A DNA stretch of 64,000 nt from an uncultured Paraprevotella sp. (GTDB taxonomy: Bacteria > Bacteroidota > Bacteroidia > Bacteroidales > Bacteroidaceae), in contig CALULQ010000007.1 of the NCBI GenBank assembly GCA_944321525.1, positions 1-64,000 on the forward strand, read 5' to 3'. Below, piece by piece: positions 30,601 through 38,515 of this stretch (its first letter is position 1; each line of letters starts with the position of its first letter). The translations under genes and the position numbers were made by a program. The notes below the pieces were generated by a model. It saw nothing but the letters and a program-made list of their open reading frames with translations, made no database searches and had not been told where the DNA came from.

Positions 30601-31370
30601 GGCAGGTCATACAGCGTCTGGCCCGCAACGAAGAGGTCTTGGCCGTCGTACTTTAAGGAAGCCAGTTCGGAGTTGTAAATGAGTTCCACATTGTCAATAT
30701 ACAGCGTGTCGTTAGCCGAGCCGCCCGGCAAGGGGTTCGTGGTGAACGAAGCCAGCATATATTGCTTTTCCGGTTTCTCCACGCCCGTGTATTCGAACGG
30801 GGCCGCGAAGCGCGTCCATTCCGCAGTGTTCGGAATCATGATGGCAGCCAGTGCCACCTTGTGGCTTTCATAGCCTTCTTCGTTGGACGTTTCGGGGTCA
30901 CGGTAGCCGTATTCATCGTGAAGGATGAACTGTCCGCGGCCGTTTTCGCTGCCGCCGCTGATGAATTTAGCGTAGCAGGCAACAGAATCCGGCGTTCCGG
31001 CGAAGGGTAGGCTGTGTATGGAATCTGTCAAGTCTGTGAAGTTGTAGTTGGCGGCGTCGGCCGGGCTCATGCTGCCCATGTTGATGCGTCCCGTGGTCAG
31101 GTTGCCGTTGGCATTGGCAATCCACAAGTTCTTGGACGTGAGTCTTACGGCTGTTTCGCTGTTATGTCCTTCCGCTTTCTCGGGCGAGGGCGACATGGAG
31201 GCGAAGGATTTCAATGTTCCTCCTGCCGAAGCGAAGGAATTCCAACCGTTGCCCGGTTCCTTTTCCGAAGCCCAATTCTCGAAGTCGGAGTTCGGCATTT
31301 GGTACACACCTTGTGCTTGCGCGGTAGTCAGTCCCGCACAAGCCGTTAGTGCAAGTAATAGTTTTCTCAT
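27693..31370 (-). CDS. Large secreted protein with three PCMD-like repeats, calycin-like domain and C-terminal tail
   Basis: 1225 residues. A signal peptide covers 1-20 (ends TAQAQ). Three near-identical 292-residue repeats start at about 21, 313 and 605. Each opens with VYQLPNSDFENWASDKEPGN-like sequence and a PCMD-type (PF13201-like) glycan-associated domain, and ends with a small strand-rich domain (SNGRAATIEK...ITVKGDDWSEDNLNQHVYT). Residues about 897-1005 resemble the calycin-like domain PF13944. The end is GLPRGIYIVNGKKVAKK, a short tail shared with other secreted Bacteroidales proteins. Probably surface-exposed; ligand unknown. It has its own promoter and terminator. Confidence 0.85.
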   Translation of the reverse strand: MRKLLLALTACAGLTTAQAQGVYQMPNSDFENWASEKEPGNGWNSFASAGGTLKSFASMSPSPEKAEGHNSETAVRLTSKNLWIANANGNLTTGRINMGSMSPADAANYNFTDLTDSIHSLPFAGTPDSVACYAKFISGGSENGRGQFILHDEYGYRDPETSNEEGYESHKVALAAIMIPNTAEWTRFAAPFEYTGVEKPEKQYMLASFTTNPLPGGSANDTLYIDNVELIYNSELASLKYDGQDLFVAGQTLYDLPGVTYDESKLECTSNGRAATIEKDYDEDSGVLTITVKGDDWSEDNLNQHVYTMRFKGVYQLPNSDFENWASDKEPGNGWNSFASAGGTFATFASMSPSPEKAEGYDSKTAVKLTSKNLWIANANGNLTTGRINMGSMTPAEAANYNFTDRTDAAHSVLFAGTPDSVICYAKFISGGSENGRGQFIIHDDYRYCDPETSNEEGYESHKVALAAIMIPDTAEWTRFAAPFEYTGLETPAKQYMLASFTTNPVPGGSANDTLYIDGVELIYNSELASLKYDGKDILVAGKYLYELPGSTYDESKLEYTSNGRAATIEKSYNEATEVLTITVKGDDWSEDNLNQHVYTLRFKAVYQLPNSDFETWASDKEPGNGWNSFASAGGTLAAFASMSPSPEKVEGHNSETAVRLTSKNLFIADANGNLTTGRINMGSMSPADSANYNFTDLTDAAHSVLFAGTPDSVVCYAKFISGGSENGRGQFILHDDYRYCDPETSNLPGYESHKVALAAIMIPDTAEWTRFAAPFEYTGVEKPELQYMLASFTTNPVPGGSANDTLYVDDVKLIYNSELASLTFDGQDFFVAGQAEYDLSAYAYDESKLACTSNGRAATIEKSFDETTQVMTITVKGDDWSEDNLNQHTYTIQFKGAEATEYTNSLLVGVAGNYTAPTEQTIQLIEEIDGSYSFFLPDFAFSGMQIGDIKVENLERTENGETVTYTGSQTISLMGGMMTVTPNVAATVNGDKLTAEISIPEVNVEVTFAPELLIDSDTDIAEGLNGLYNVTIDRTFAAGWNAVCLPYATTIAELGATQAQEFTKYTGGALTFDKVSDGNLKANTPYLVYFEEETALAGYFSMEIAGSTPETVSQGEVSFIGNYEAGKDMTGAYVLTEIDGKQYLAAGESTLGSTSAYFTVEGEVTTEIPVLFDGEESAINSVKANGGAFDVYTIDGIKVRENVTNLNGLPRGIYIVNGKKVAKK
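28683..31310 (-). repeat. Three tandem 876-bp repeats within the coding region
   Basis: The units occupy roughly 30435-31310, 29559-30434 and 28683-29558. Landmark GAGTTCC/GAATTCC positions (29485, 30361, 31237) are exactly 876 bp apart. The DNA is highly similar across all three copies, so recombination could change the number. Confidence 0.93.
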
Positions 31371-31411
31371 ACTTTGTTTATTTAATAGTTAGTGGTTGAT
31401 AAGTCGTTTTA

Positions 31412-31449
31412 AACCGGTTGCAAAGTTAGGAAGATACGGTCAACCGGTT
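31412..31449 (-). promoter_or_regulatory. -7 box flanked by two AACCGGTT palindromes
   Basis: TAACTTTG on the minus strand at 31421-31428 drives the large secreted-protein gene. AACCGGTT occurs at 31412-31419, over the expected start site, and at 31442-31449, over the expected -33 position. The centres are 30 bp apart. No normal -33 box exists. This looks like a regulated promoter; the regulator is unknown. Confidence 0.55.
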
Positions 31450-31502
31450 GGTGATTTCGGTATAAAATACGGTAGAAAGCGGCTTTTCCGCTTTCCGGGG
31501 AC

Positions 31503-31537
31503 AAAAAATCCGCCCCGCTGGGTGGGGCGGGGCGGAT
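31503..31537 (-). terminator. Intrinsic terminator of the PCMD-barrel-calycin operon
   Basis: ATCCGCCCCGC (31508-31518) and GCGGGGCGGAT (31527-31537), followed on the minus strand by a six-T run. Confidence 0.85.
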
Positions 31538-31561
31538 GGTGTCAGGCGTTTGCCTGCGAGG

Positions 31562-32188
31562 TTATTTCTTGATGATTTTCTTGCCGTCCACGATGTAGAT
31601 GCCGCGCTGCAAGCCTTCGAGTGCCTGGCTCTTCTTCACTTGCTTCTTGGCGAGCGTGCCGAGGATGGTGTAGACGTCCACCAACTTGTTGGGGTCGTCG
31701 GCTTTTGCGGAAAGCACGGAAGCAGTGAAGTCGTCAGTACCGAAGGTCACGTAGATGACCTGCGTGCCGAAAGTGAGGTCCAGCGTGCAGTAAAGCTTCT
31801 CATCCGAGATTTTTCCGCTGATGTTGATGTTCAGGCCACCTGCGAACAGGATGGGACCGGCCCATGCCAAGGTGGGATCGTCTCCGGCAGTCACCGTCAC
31901 CGATTTGTTTTCCATCGCGAAAGTGTCGTAGCCGTCGGCTGCGGTCAGCTCAAGGTCGGGCACGTTGATGTGGCCTATGGGGATGGGGTCTGCGCCCGGC
32001 ATGGAGAGCGTGAAGTTCTTCAGCAATACGGTGAGCTTGCCGTCGGCCTGCTTTTCGGCCGTCACCGTGGCCTGCATGGAAGGCGTGCTGATGCCATCCA
32101 CCGTCACCACGAGGTTGTCCGTGTAGTCTTTGGCCGTGGCGAACACTGCGCACAGGGCCATGCAAATGCTAAGTAATGTCTTCTTCAT
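31562..32188 (-). CDS. Secreted calycin-like protein
   Basis: 208 residues with signal peptide 1-19. The strand-rich middle, about 20-160, resembles calycin-like PF13944 (YTDNLVVTVDG...ATVTAEKQADGKLTVLLKNF). The C-terminus ends GLQRGIYIVDGKKIIKK, the same tail type as the large repeat protein. It is the last gene of a three-gene minus-strand operon, 38 bp after the barrel gene. Confidence 0.8.
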   Translation of the reverse strand: MKKTLLSICMALCAVFATAKDYTDNLVVTVDGISTPSMQATVTAEKQADGKLTVLLKNFTLSMPGADPIPIGHINVPDLELTAADGYDTFAMENKSVTVTAGDDPTLAWAGPILFAGGLNINISGKISDEKLYCTLDLTFGTQVIYVTFGTDDFTASVLSAKADDPNKLVDVYTILGTLAKKQVKKSQALEGLQRGIYIVDGKKIIKK

Positions 32189-32226
32189 ATATCTTCGTTT
32201 TTATAGTTGTTGTGCATTGTTTTGGG

Positions 32227-33045
32227 TCAATAGTAATAAGCCAGCCCGAGCGTGGCATAGATGGGGTAGAGCGAGAAGGTGACCGTCTCGAAGTCGCTTG
32301 CGAACACGTCGTTCAGTCCCCAGTCCAGCAGCCCGAACACGTTGAGATGTTCGCGCACGCGGAAGTCGGCCGCGAACTCCATGCCCCACGAAAAGCGGCG
32401 CATGTTCTCGCTGAAGTCATACGAGGCCGGGTTGTCCGCCCCGATGGTGATTTTCTGTCCCACGGGCGAGCCTTCGCGCAGGTAGCCGTCGAACACCTCG
32501 CCGTCGAAGTCGCGGTAAATCCAATAGCTCACGTATGGGCCCAGGTTGAATGTCCAGCGCGCTCCCGCCCGGTAGGTGGCGGTGACGGGTATGGTGAAGC
32601 CCGTCATGCGCGTTTCGGTGATGTCCGTCCCGGTGAAGCGCCCCGACACCACGTCGTCGCCCATGCGGATGGTCATGCCGTAGTTTTTCACTTCCGCGCC
32701 CGTGCGCATGCCTTGCATGAAGAAGCGCAGTCCGGCCGACAGGCCCCAGCGCGTGTTGAAGTACTTGTATCCGTCCACGCCGAGGCTGAAGCCGCCCTTG
32801 GGGGCGAACTCGTTGATTTTCCGGATTTCGGCCGGCAGGGGGAGCGGCGAGGTTCCGCCCAGCACGTAGCCCGCGCGCACGAGGAATCCCATGCCGTGGA
32901 AGTCGGACGTGGGGCCCCATTTGGCATAGTTGGCTTCGCGGTTCTCGCGGTTTTCCTGCATCAGGGTCTTCAGGTTTTCTTGTGCCTGCGTCGCGCCGCA
33001 CACGGCCAGCAGTGCGAGGGCCAGTATATATTTCAATGGTTTCAT
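32227..33045 (-). CDS. Outer-membrane beta-barrel protein (PorT-like)
   Basis: 272 residues with signal peptide 1-21 (ends ATQAQ). Alternating amphipathic strands with aromatic girdles run through the protein (GFSLGVDGYKYFNTRWGLSAGLRFF; FNLGPYVSYWIY), and it ends in strand LYPIYATLGLAYYY, a barrel-type C-terminus. It is likely an 8-stranded outer-membrane barrel; the role is unknown. It sits between the PCMD lipoprotein gene (18 bp) and the calycin-like gene. Confidence 0.78.
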   Translation of the reverse strand: MKPLKYILALALLAVCGATQAQENLKTLMQENRENREANYAKWGPTSDFHGMGFLVRAGYVLGGTSPLPLPAEIRKINEFAPKGGFSLGVDGYKYFNTRWGLSAGLRFFMQGMRTGAEVKNYGMTIRMGDDVVSGRFTGTDITETRMTGFTIPVTATYRAGARWTFNLGPYVSYWIYRDFDGEVFDGYLREGSPVGQKITIGADNPASYDFSENMRRFSWGMEFAADFRVREHLNVFGLLDWGLNDVFASDFETVTFSLYPIYATLGLAYYY

Positions 33046-33063
33046 GTTCGTTCGTTTTTGGGG

Positions 33064-34233
33064 TTATTCTTCGCACACCACTTTCACTTCGTCCACCAGC
33101 AAGGTGCTGCCCACGGCTCCGCAGAAGGTGGCGCCCTCGATGCTGGAGGTGAACACCACGGACAGGTTGTAGCCGTTGGTCTTGAGCACTTCCTCGTCCA
33201 ACTCCTTATTGTATTCAAACGGGATGTCGAAGTAGGTCCATTCGGCGTCCTTCATCTCCACGCCGTCCGGGATGTGCACGCGGTCGTTCACGCGGGCCAG
33301 CGCCACGATGTTGGGGTGCGTCAGCACGTTGTCGCCTTCCAGCGTGAAGGGCAGGCCGTGGTCGTCGGTGTTCTTGTAGAGCACGGCATAGAGGTCCGGT
33401 TCGTCGATGCGCCCCGGCTGCACCGTGCCCTTGCGGTTGATGAACACGTCGCCCGGATGGTATTTGTAGTAGCCCTGGAAGCGGAGCGGCTTTTGGTTGA
33501 ACGGCAGTCCGAAGCGCGTGGCCGCCATGGCGTCCAGCAAGGCGTTGGCCACGTCGAAGGTGCCGATGAACAGGTTGCCCGCCGCGATGGGCATGCTCAT
33601 CATGGAGCCGAAATCACCCGTGTCGCAGGTTGTCAGTTTCACGGCATGGCCGCTCATGGCGTCGGCGTCGTACGCCACGGTGGGGTATTCGCCCAGCACG
33701 GCCGACGAGCGGCTGATGGCATAGCCGGGGTTGCCGGTGGCCCATTGGTTGATGAGGGTGCCTTCGTCGGTCCGTTCAAACCATTCCTCGTAGCGCCCCC
33801 GCTCTTCCACGCGGAAGTTCTCGAACTGGAGGTCGGTTTCAAGCGATGGCGTGTGGGCGAAGCGCACGCGGTAGTCGCGGTGCCACAGTCCGTCTTCCGA
33901 CGTCACGGTGTAGACCACTTCGCGGTCGCGTAGGTTCACGATGCTGTCGCTCGTGGGCCAGATGGTGGCTCCGGGCGTGATTTTCATGTCGAGGCGCAGG
34001 GCTTCCAGCGCGGTGCTGTCGGTGAAGCCTTCGCGGACGTAGAACACGATGTTCGAGCTGGCCGACGGCACGATCTTCACCGCGTCGTGCGGGCTGAAGA
34101 ACAGCACGTCCTGGTTTTCCGACACCACGCTGACTTGCTCTATGTCGCATTCCGAGTTCAGCGGCTCGTCCTGGATGCATGAGCCGAGCGAGAATGCCAT
34201 GAAAAGGGAAAGCCCGAAAAAGATTTTCTTCAT
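33064..34233 (-). CDS. PCMD-domain lipoprotein
   Basis: 389 residues. The lipobox is SLGSC with Cys at about 19. Residues about 30-125 form a strand-rich domain (SNIVFYVREGFTD...YRVRF). From about 135 the PCMD (PF13201-like) domain runs LQFENFRVEERGRYEEW to LLVDEVKVVCEE, the region found three times in the large protein at 27693. It is first in the operon with the barrel and calycin-like genes, so the products probably act together at the outer membrane. Confidence 0.8.
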   Translation of the reverse strand: MKKIFFGLSLFMAFSLGSCIQDEPLNSECDIEQVSVVSENQDVLFFSPHDAVKIVPSASSNIVFYVREGFTDSTALEALRLDMKITPGATIWPTSDSIVNLRDREVVYTVTSEDGLWHRDYRVRFAHTPSLETDLQFENFRVEERGRYEEWFERTDEGTLINQWATGNPGYAISRSSAVLGEYPTVAYDADAMSGHAVKLTTCDTGDFGSMMSMPIAAGNLFIGTFDVANALLDAMAATRFGLPFNQKPLRFQGYYKYHPGDVFINRKGTVQPGRIDEPDLYAVLYKNTDDHGLPFTLEGDNVLTHPNIVALARVNDRVHIPDGVEMKDAEWTYFDIPFEYNKELDEEVLKTNGYNLSVVFTSSIEGATFCGAVGSTLLVDEVKVVCEE

Positions 34234-34261
34234 GGAATCAAGTCTTTAATTAAAAACAGGA

Positions 34262-34269
34262 CAAAGATA
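34262..34269 (-). promoter_or_regulatory. -7 box of the PCMD-barrel-calycin operon
   Basis: TATCTTTG on the minus strand, 28 bases before the ATG at 34233. The nearest TTTG is 24 bases upstream (34294-34297), slightly too far. Confidence 0.55.
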
Positions 34270-34687
34270 GTGAAAAAGGTCGGTTCGGCCTTGCAAAACG
34301 GTAATAAAGAGCATTTTTACCGTTATTTCTTGTCTTGCGAGGCGGAGGAAGACCAGAAAAATGCCGATGAAATCGCGGTTTTTTGAGGTTTTCCGCCGCC
34401 GGACACTGTTCCGGATTTGTCGCGGCCGGCATGGAGGCAGTCGCAGGGGAAAGTGGGGCGGGAGATGGGCGACGTGCGGGTCGGGACTCCCTTTTGCTCT
34501 CTGCCTTGTCGCCCAAACCGCTTTCCGCCGCTTGCCGTTTGCCTGCCGGAGGTCGTTGTCTGATGCCGGGCACGCCGTCCCCAATGGCTTGATGACAGAA
34601 TCAGAACAAAATGTGGCGTCGGGGATGCCTGCATGCGACGGGATGGCGTCCCCTTTTCCGGCCCTTTCGTCGCGGGCGGCGGAAGGG

Positions 34688-34791
34688 CGGCGTGCGGAGT
34701 CTTGGATTGTACCTTGCGGAGAGTACTCGAGTACTCTGCGGCAAGTACTCGAATACTCTCCGCAAGGTACGCTGGCGCCCTCCGCATGCCG
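34688..34791 (+). repeat. Palindromic 22-bp-period element, copy C (104 bp)
   Basis: The best-preserved copy. End repeats CGGCGTGCGGAG (34688-34699) and CTCCGCATGCCG (34780-34791) are complementary with one mismatch. The core from 34709 to 34770 is a near-perfect 62-bp palindrome, with GTAC at 34709, 34723, 34731, 34745 and 34767 and ATAC at 34753, all in 22-bp register. It can form a hairpin or cruciform with a stem of about 30 bp. Confidence 0.92.
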
Positions 34792-34885
34792 TCGCGGAGC
34801 GTCGGGCAATGGCGGCCGGCGGTTATAAACAAGGTGTCGAAAACTTTTTTTATTATAATAAGGTGCGTGTCTCTTTGAAAATTCG

Positions 34886-34893
34886 TACCTTTG
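34886..34893 (+). promoter_or_regulatory. -7 box of rsmH / dcw cluster
   Basis: TACCTTTG, 24 bases before the rsmH ATG. No good -33 box; the sequence upstream is AT-rich (TTTTTTTATTATAATAAGG). Confidence 0.6.
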
Positions 34894-34917
34894 GCCTCAC
34901 GTAAAGTGCAACCGTTG

Positions 34918-35826
34918 ATGGAAGAAACTGTTTATCATGTGCCCGTCCTGCTCCAAGCGTGCGTGGACGGTTTGGTGGCCGACCCGGCCGGAGTGTACGT
35001 GGACGCCACGTTCGGCGGAGGCGGCCATAGTCGGGAGATTGTGTCCCGGCTGTCGCCTGAGGGCCACCTGTACGGTTTTGACCAGGATGCAGACGCGGCG
35101 GCCAATGCCATTGCCGACGGGCGCTTCACCTTCGTGCGGAGCAATTTCCGCTATCTGAAGAACTGGATGCGCTATTATGGAGTGGAGCGGCTGGACGGCG
35201 TTTTGGCCGACCTCGGCGTGTCGAGCCATCATTTCGACGACGCGGAGCGAGGTTTCTCGTTCCGCTTCGACGGCAAGCTGGACATGCGGATGAACCGCCT
35301 GGCGCGCCTGACCGCCGCCGACGTGCTGAACGACTACAGCGAGGAGCGGCTGGCCGACATCTTCTACCTCTACGGCGAGCTCAAAAGTGCCCGGCGGCTG
35401 GCCGCACTGGTGGCCGCGGCGCGTGCCGTCCGGCGCATCGGCACGACCGAGGAACTGGCCGAGGTGGTGAAGCCTGCCATTGGCCGCGACCGCGAGAAGA
35501 AAGACCTGGCCAAGCTGTTCCAGGCCCTGCGCATCGAGGTGAACCAGGAGATGGATGCCCTGCGCGAGATGCTGGCGGCGGCCACCGAACTGCTCCGCCC
35601 CGGCGGGCGGCTGGTGGTCTTGTCCTATCATTCGTTGGAAGACCGCATGGTGAAGAACCTCATCAAGACGGGCAACGTGGAAGGCAAGCGCGAGGCCGAC
35701 TTCTATGGCAACGTGGACTGTCCGCTCAGGGCCGTGAATAACAAGGTGATTGTGCCCGGCGAGGAGGAGCAAAGCGAGAATCCGCGCAGCCGCAGTGCAA
35801 AATTGAGAATCGCGGAGAAGAAATAA
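34918..35826 (+). CDS. rsmH: 16S rRNA (cytosine-1402-N4)-methyltransferase RsmH (MraW)
   Basis: 302 residues from ATG 34918; a longer frame opens with TTG inside the promoter. The start HVPVLLQACVDGL is typical. The SAM-binding motif is DATFGGGGHSREI. Further family segments are DGVLADLGVSSHHFD, GFSFRFDGKLDMRMN and LSYHSLEDRMVKN. It methylates C1402 in the ribosomal P site. It is the first gene of this dcw cluster, where mraZ often precedes it. Confidence 0.96.
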   Translation: MEETVYHVPVLLQACVDGLVADPAGVYVDATFGGGGHSREIVSRLSPEGHLYGFDQDADAAANAIADGRFTFVRSNFRYLKNWMRYYGVERLDGVLADLGVSSHHFDDAERGFSFRFDGKLDMRMNRLARLTAADVLNDYSEERLADIFYLYGELKSARRLAALVAAARAVRRIGTTEELAEVVKPAIGRDREKKDLAKLFQALRIEVNQEMDALREMLAAATELLRPGGRLVVLSYHSLEDRMVKNLIKTGNVEGKREADFYGNVDCPLRAVNNKVIVPGEEEQSENPRSRSAKLRIAEKK

Positions 35827-35828
35827 AG

Positions 35829-36347
35829 ATGAAAAAGGACTTGGACAAGGAAAAGGAGGCCGGCGAAGGGGAATCCGGAGCCGGAATGCGGCCGGAAACG
35901 GCCGGGGATGCCGTGGCTGAAGGGACGCCGGACACGGCCGAAGAGCAGGAGGGCGGGGCGGAAAGCCTGTCGCCCATAAAGGCTTTCACCGAAACCGACG
36001 GGGTGGAGCAGCGCCCCAACGTGTCGCTGCGCGAAATCCTCGGCGGCGACATACTGACCGCCGGATGGCTCCGGCGGCAGATGGGGCTGATTGTGCTCTG
36101 CACGTTTTTTGCCATTGTCTACATCACAAACCGTTACTCCGCGGAGCAGGAGATGATTGAAATAGAGCGGCTGAAGACGGAACTGACGGAGATGAGATAC
36201 CGCGCGCTGACGCGCTCCAGCGAACTGACCGTGAGGACGCGCCAGAGCCAGGTGGAGAGAAGCCTGCGCGGGACGCCCGACAGCGTGCTCCAAACCCCGA
36301 AGGAGCCCCCTTTCTTGATACAAACACCAAATGAATCCGACCGATGA
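35829..36347 (+). CDS. ftsL: FtsL-like cell division protein
   Basis: 172 residues. A long acidic cytoplasmic N-terminus of about 85 residues precedes one transmembrane helix at about 85-103 (MGLIVLCTFFAIVYITN), then a short coiled-coil region (EQEMIEIERLKTELTEMR). Position between rsmH and ftsI and topology identify it, while sequence similarity across FtsL proteins is always weak. The stop overlaps the ftsI ATG. Confidence 0.85.
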   Translation: MKKDLDKEKEAGEGESGAGMRPETAGDAVAEGTPDTAEEQEGGAESLSPIKAFTETDGVEQRPNVSLREILGGDILTAGWLRRQMGLIVLCTFFAIVYITNRYSAEQEMIEIERLKTELTEMRYRALTRSSELTVRTRQSQVERSLRGTPDSVLQTPKEPPFLIQTPNESDR

Positions 36348-38512
36348 ATTTCGACAGTAAGAAGATAATGCCCCGCTTTTTCGTGGTCATCGTATTGATG
36401 AGCCTCGGCGGATTGTATATCCTGGGCAACGCGGCCTACCTGATGTTCATGGAAAGCGAATATTGGGAGGAAGTGAGCCGCAAGCTGGTGAAGGAGAACG
36501 TGCCGATTCCCGCCAAGCGCGGCAACATCCTTTCGGCCGACGGACAGATCATGGCCAGCTCGTTGCCCGAGTACAAGATTTACATGGACTACGTGGCTTC
36601 CGACAAGGACCCCGAGGTGCGGCAGGAGTTGCAGGCGTGGCGCGACAGCATGCTCGACGAGAAGCACGGCGTGCTCGACTCCATCGCCACCGGGCTGAGC
36701 AAGATTTTCCCCGACAAGAGCGCCGCCTATTTCAAGAACCGGCTCAAGAAGGGGCAGCGGCTGAAGCGCAGGAACTGGCAGGTGTATGGCCGCCGCATCT
36801 CTTATATCCAGTACAAGGAGTGCAAGAAACTGCCGCTCTTCCGCGAGTCGCCCTTCAAGGGCGGCTTCTATGCCGAAGAGTTCAACCAGAGGAAGAAACC
36901 CTACGGCTCGCTGGCCACCCGCACGCTCGGCGCACTTTTCGCCAGCAAGGACTCCGCGCGCTACGGGCTGGAGCTGTCCTACGATTCCATCCTGAGAGGA
37001 AAAGAGGGCGTGTCGCACCGCGCCAAGGTGCGCAACAAATGGCTGAGCCTCGTGGACACCCCGCCCGAGGACGGTTGCGACATTGAGACCACCATCGACG
37101 TCTCCATGCAGGACGCCGCCGAGAAGGCGCTCCTCAGGCAACTGAAGAACATCAACGGCGACGTGGGCGTGGTGGTGCTCATGGAAGTGGCCACGGGCGA
37201 CGTGAAGGCCATCGTCAACATGACGAAGTGCGCCGACGGGGAGTACTACGAAATCAAGAACAACGCCGTGTCCGACCTTATGGAGCCGGGCTCCACCTTC
37301 AAGACGGCCTCCATCATGGTGGCTCTCGAAGACGGGAAAATCACGAAAGACGACTTCATCGACACCGGCAACGGCCAGTGGGAGATGTACGGGCAGGTGA
37401 TGCGAGACCACAACTGGCGGCGTGGAGGCTACGGCCGCATCAGTGTGCCCGAATGCCTGATGTATTCCTCCAACGTCGGGGTCAGCCGCCTGATAGACAA
37501 CAACTACAAAGACCATCCGGAGCAGTTCGTCGACGGGCTTTACCGCGAGGGCGTGGGCATCCCGTTGAACCTGCCCCTCGTGGGCAGCGGCGAGCCGCGC
37601 GTGCGCCGTCCCAAGGCCGACGGCAGCAACTGGTCGAAGACGGCCTTGCCGTGGATGAGCATCGGCTACGAAGTGCAGTTGCCACCCATCGCCACGCTCA
37701 CCTTCTACAATGCCATCGCCAACGGCGGCAAGATGGTGAAGCCCAGGTTCGTGCGCGCCGTGCGGCGCAACGGCGAAATCGTGCGCGAGTTCCCCACCGA
37801 AGTCATCAGGGAGCAAATCTGCTCGCCCAAGACGTTGAAGGACATCCAGGACATCCTGGAGCTGGTGGTGAGCAAGGGACTGGGCAAGAAAGCCGGTTGC
37901 AAGAACTTCAAGGTGTCCGGCAAGACCGGCACGGCACAGGTGGCGCAGGGCGGAAGCTACCGCACCGGGCGGATGAAGTATCTGATAAGCTTCTGCGGTT
38001 ACTATCCGTCCGACCAGCCGAAATACAGTTGCATCGTGGCCATACAGAAATCCGGCCTTCCGGCTTCGGGCGGCGGGCATTGCGGGCCCGTGTTCAGTGA
38101 GATCGCCCAGAGCGTGATGGCCAAAGGCGTCTACCGCGACGTGGCCGAGGCGGCCGACTCCAACTCCGTCTTCGTCCCCGACGTGCTGGACGGCGATGTC
38201 GCTGCCGCGCGCTCCGTGCTGCAGGAACTGGACATCCCCTTCAGGCAGGACTGGAACGGGGAGGACGACGGGAAGCCCGTATGGGGCACGGCGGCCAACA
38301 ACGGTAACATGGTGGCGCTCGAAGAAGACAAGACGCTGAACGAAATCGTTCCCGACGTGAGAGGCATGGGAGCCAAGGATGCCGTCTATTTGTTGGAGTG
38401 CCGCGGGCTGAAGGTGCGCATCGAGGGCGTGGGGCACGTCGTGTCGCAAAGCCTGCCGCCCCATTCCAGATATAAGAAAGGACAGACAATTCATATCAAA
38501 CTGAAAAGGTAA
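36344..38512 (+). CDS. ftsI: Peptidoglycan D,D-transpeptidase FtsI (PBP3) with PASTA domain
   Basis: 722 residues, class B penicillin-binding protein for septal cross-linking. It has one N-terminal transmembrane helix at about 10-33. Catalytic motifs are STFK (S317), SSN (about 375-377) and KTGTA in KVSGKTGTAQVA. The C-terminal 170 residues include one clear PASTA domain (IVPDVRGMGAKDAVYLLE) and probably a second before it (VFVPDVLDGDVAAARS). PASTA domains in FtsI are normal in Bacteroidota. Confidence 0.96.
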   Translation: MNFDSKKIMPRFFVVIVLMSLGGLYILGNAAYLMFMESEYWEEVSRKLVKENVPIPAKRGNILSADGQIMASSLPEYKIYMDYVASDKDPEVRQELQAWRDSMLDEKHGVLDSIATGLSKIFPDKSAAYFKNRLKKGQRLKRRNWQVYGRRISYIQYKECKKLPLFRESPFKGGFYAEEFNQRKKPYGSLATRTLGALFASKDSARYGLELSYDSILRGKEGVSHRAKVRNKWLSLVDTPPEDGCDIETTIDVSMQDAAEKALLRQLKNINGDVGVVVLMEVATGDVKAIVNMTKCADGEYYEIKNNAVSDLMEPGSTFKTASIMVALEDGKITKDDFIDTGNGQWEMYGQVMRDHNWRRGGYGRISVPECLMYSSNVGVSRLIDNNYKDHPEQFVDGLYREGVGIPLNLPLVGSGEPRVRRPKADGSNWSKTALPWMSIGYEVQLPPIATLTFYNAIANGGKMVKPRFVRAVRRNGEIVREFPTEVIREQICSPKTLKDIQDILELVVSKGLGKKAGCKNFKVSGKTGTAQVAQGGSYRTGRMKYLISFCGYYPSDQPKYSCIVAIQKSGLPASGGGHCGPVFSEIAQSVMAKGVYRDVAEAADSNSVFVPDVLDGDVAAARSVLQELDIPFRQDWNGEDDGKPVWGTAANNGNMVALEEDKTLNEIVPDVRGMGAKDAVYLLECRGLKVRIEGVGHVVSQSLPPHSRYKKGQTIHIKLKR

Positions 38513-38515
38513 ATC

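Larger units (their letters stand above)
34234..34917. other. Intergenic stretch upstream of the dcw cluster
   Basis: 684 bp with no convincing gene; overlapping short frames on both strands are Arg/Ala/Pro-rich. Contents: promoter of the PCMD operon (left), palindromic element C (34688-34791) and the rsmH -7 box (right). An mraZ gene, common before rsmH, is absent. Confidence 0.7.

Noticed and set aside
27444..30656. 1070-codon open frame antisense to the three-repeat protein
   Set aside because: It runs through the palindromic element, a terminator and the reverse of a clear secreted protein with signal peptide, promoter and terminator.
34361..34878. Several short frames on both strands between the PCMD operon and rsmH
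   Set aside because: They overlap each other and element C, are Arg/Ala-rich, and none has a promoter box or a known domain.
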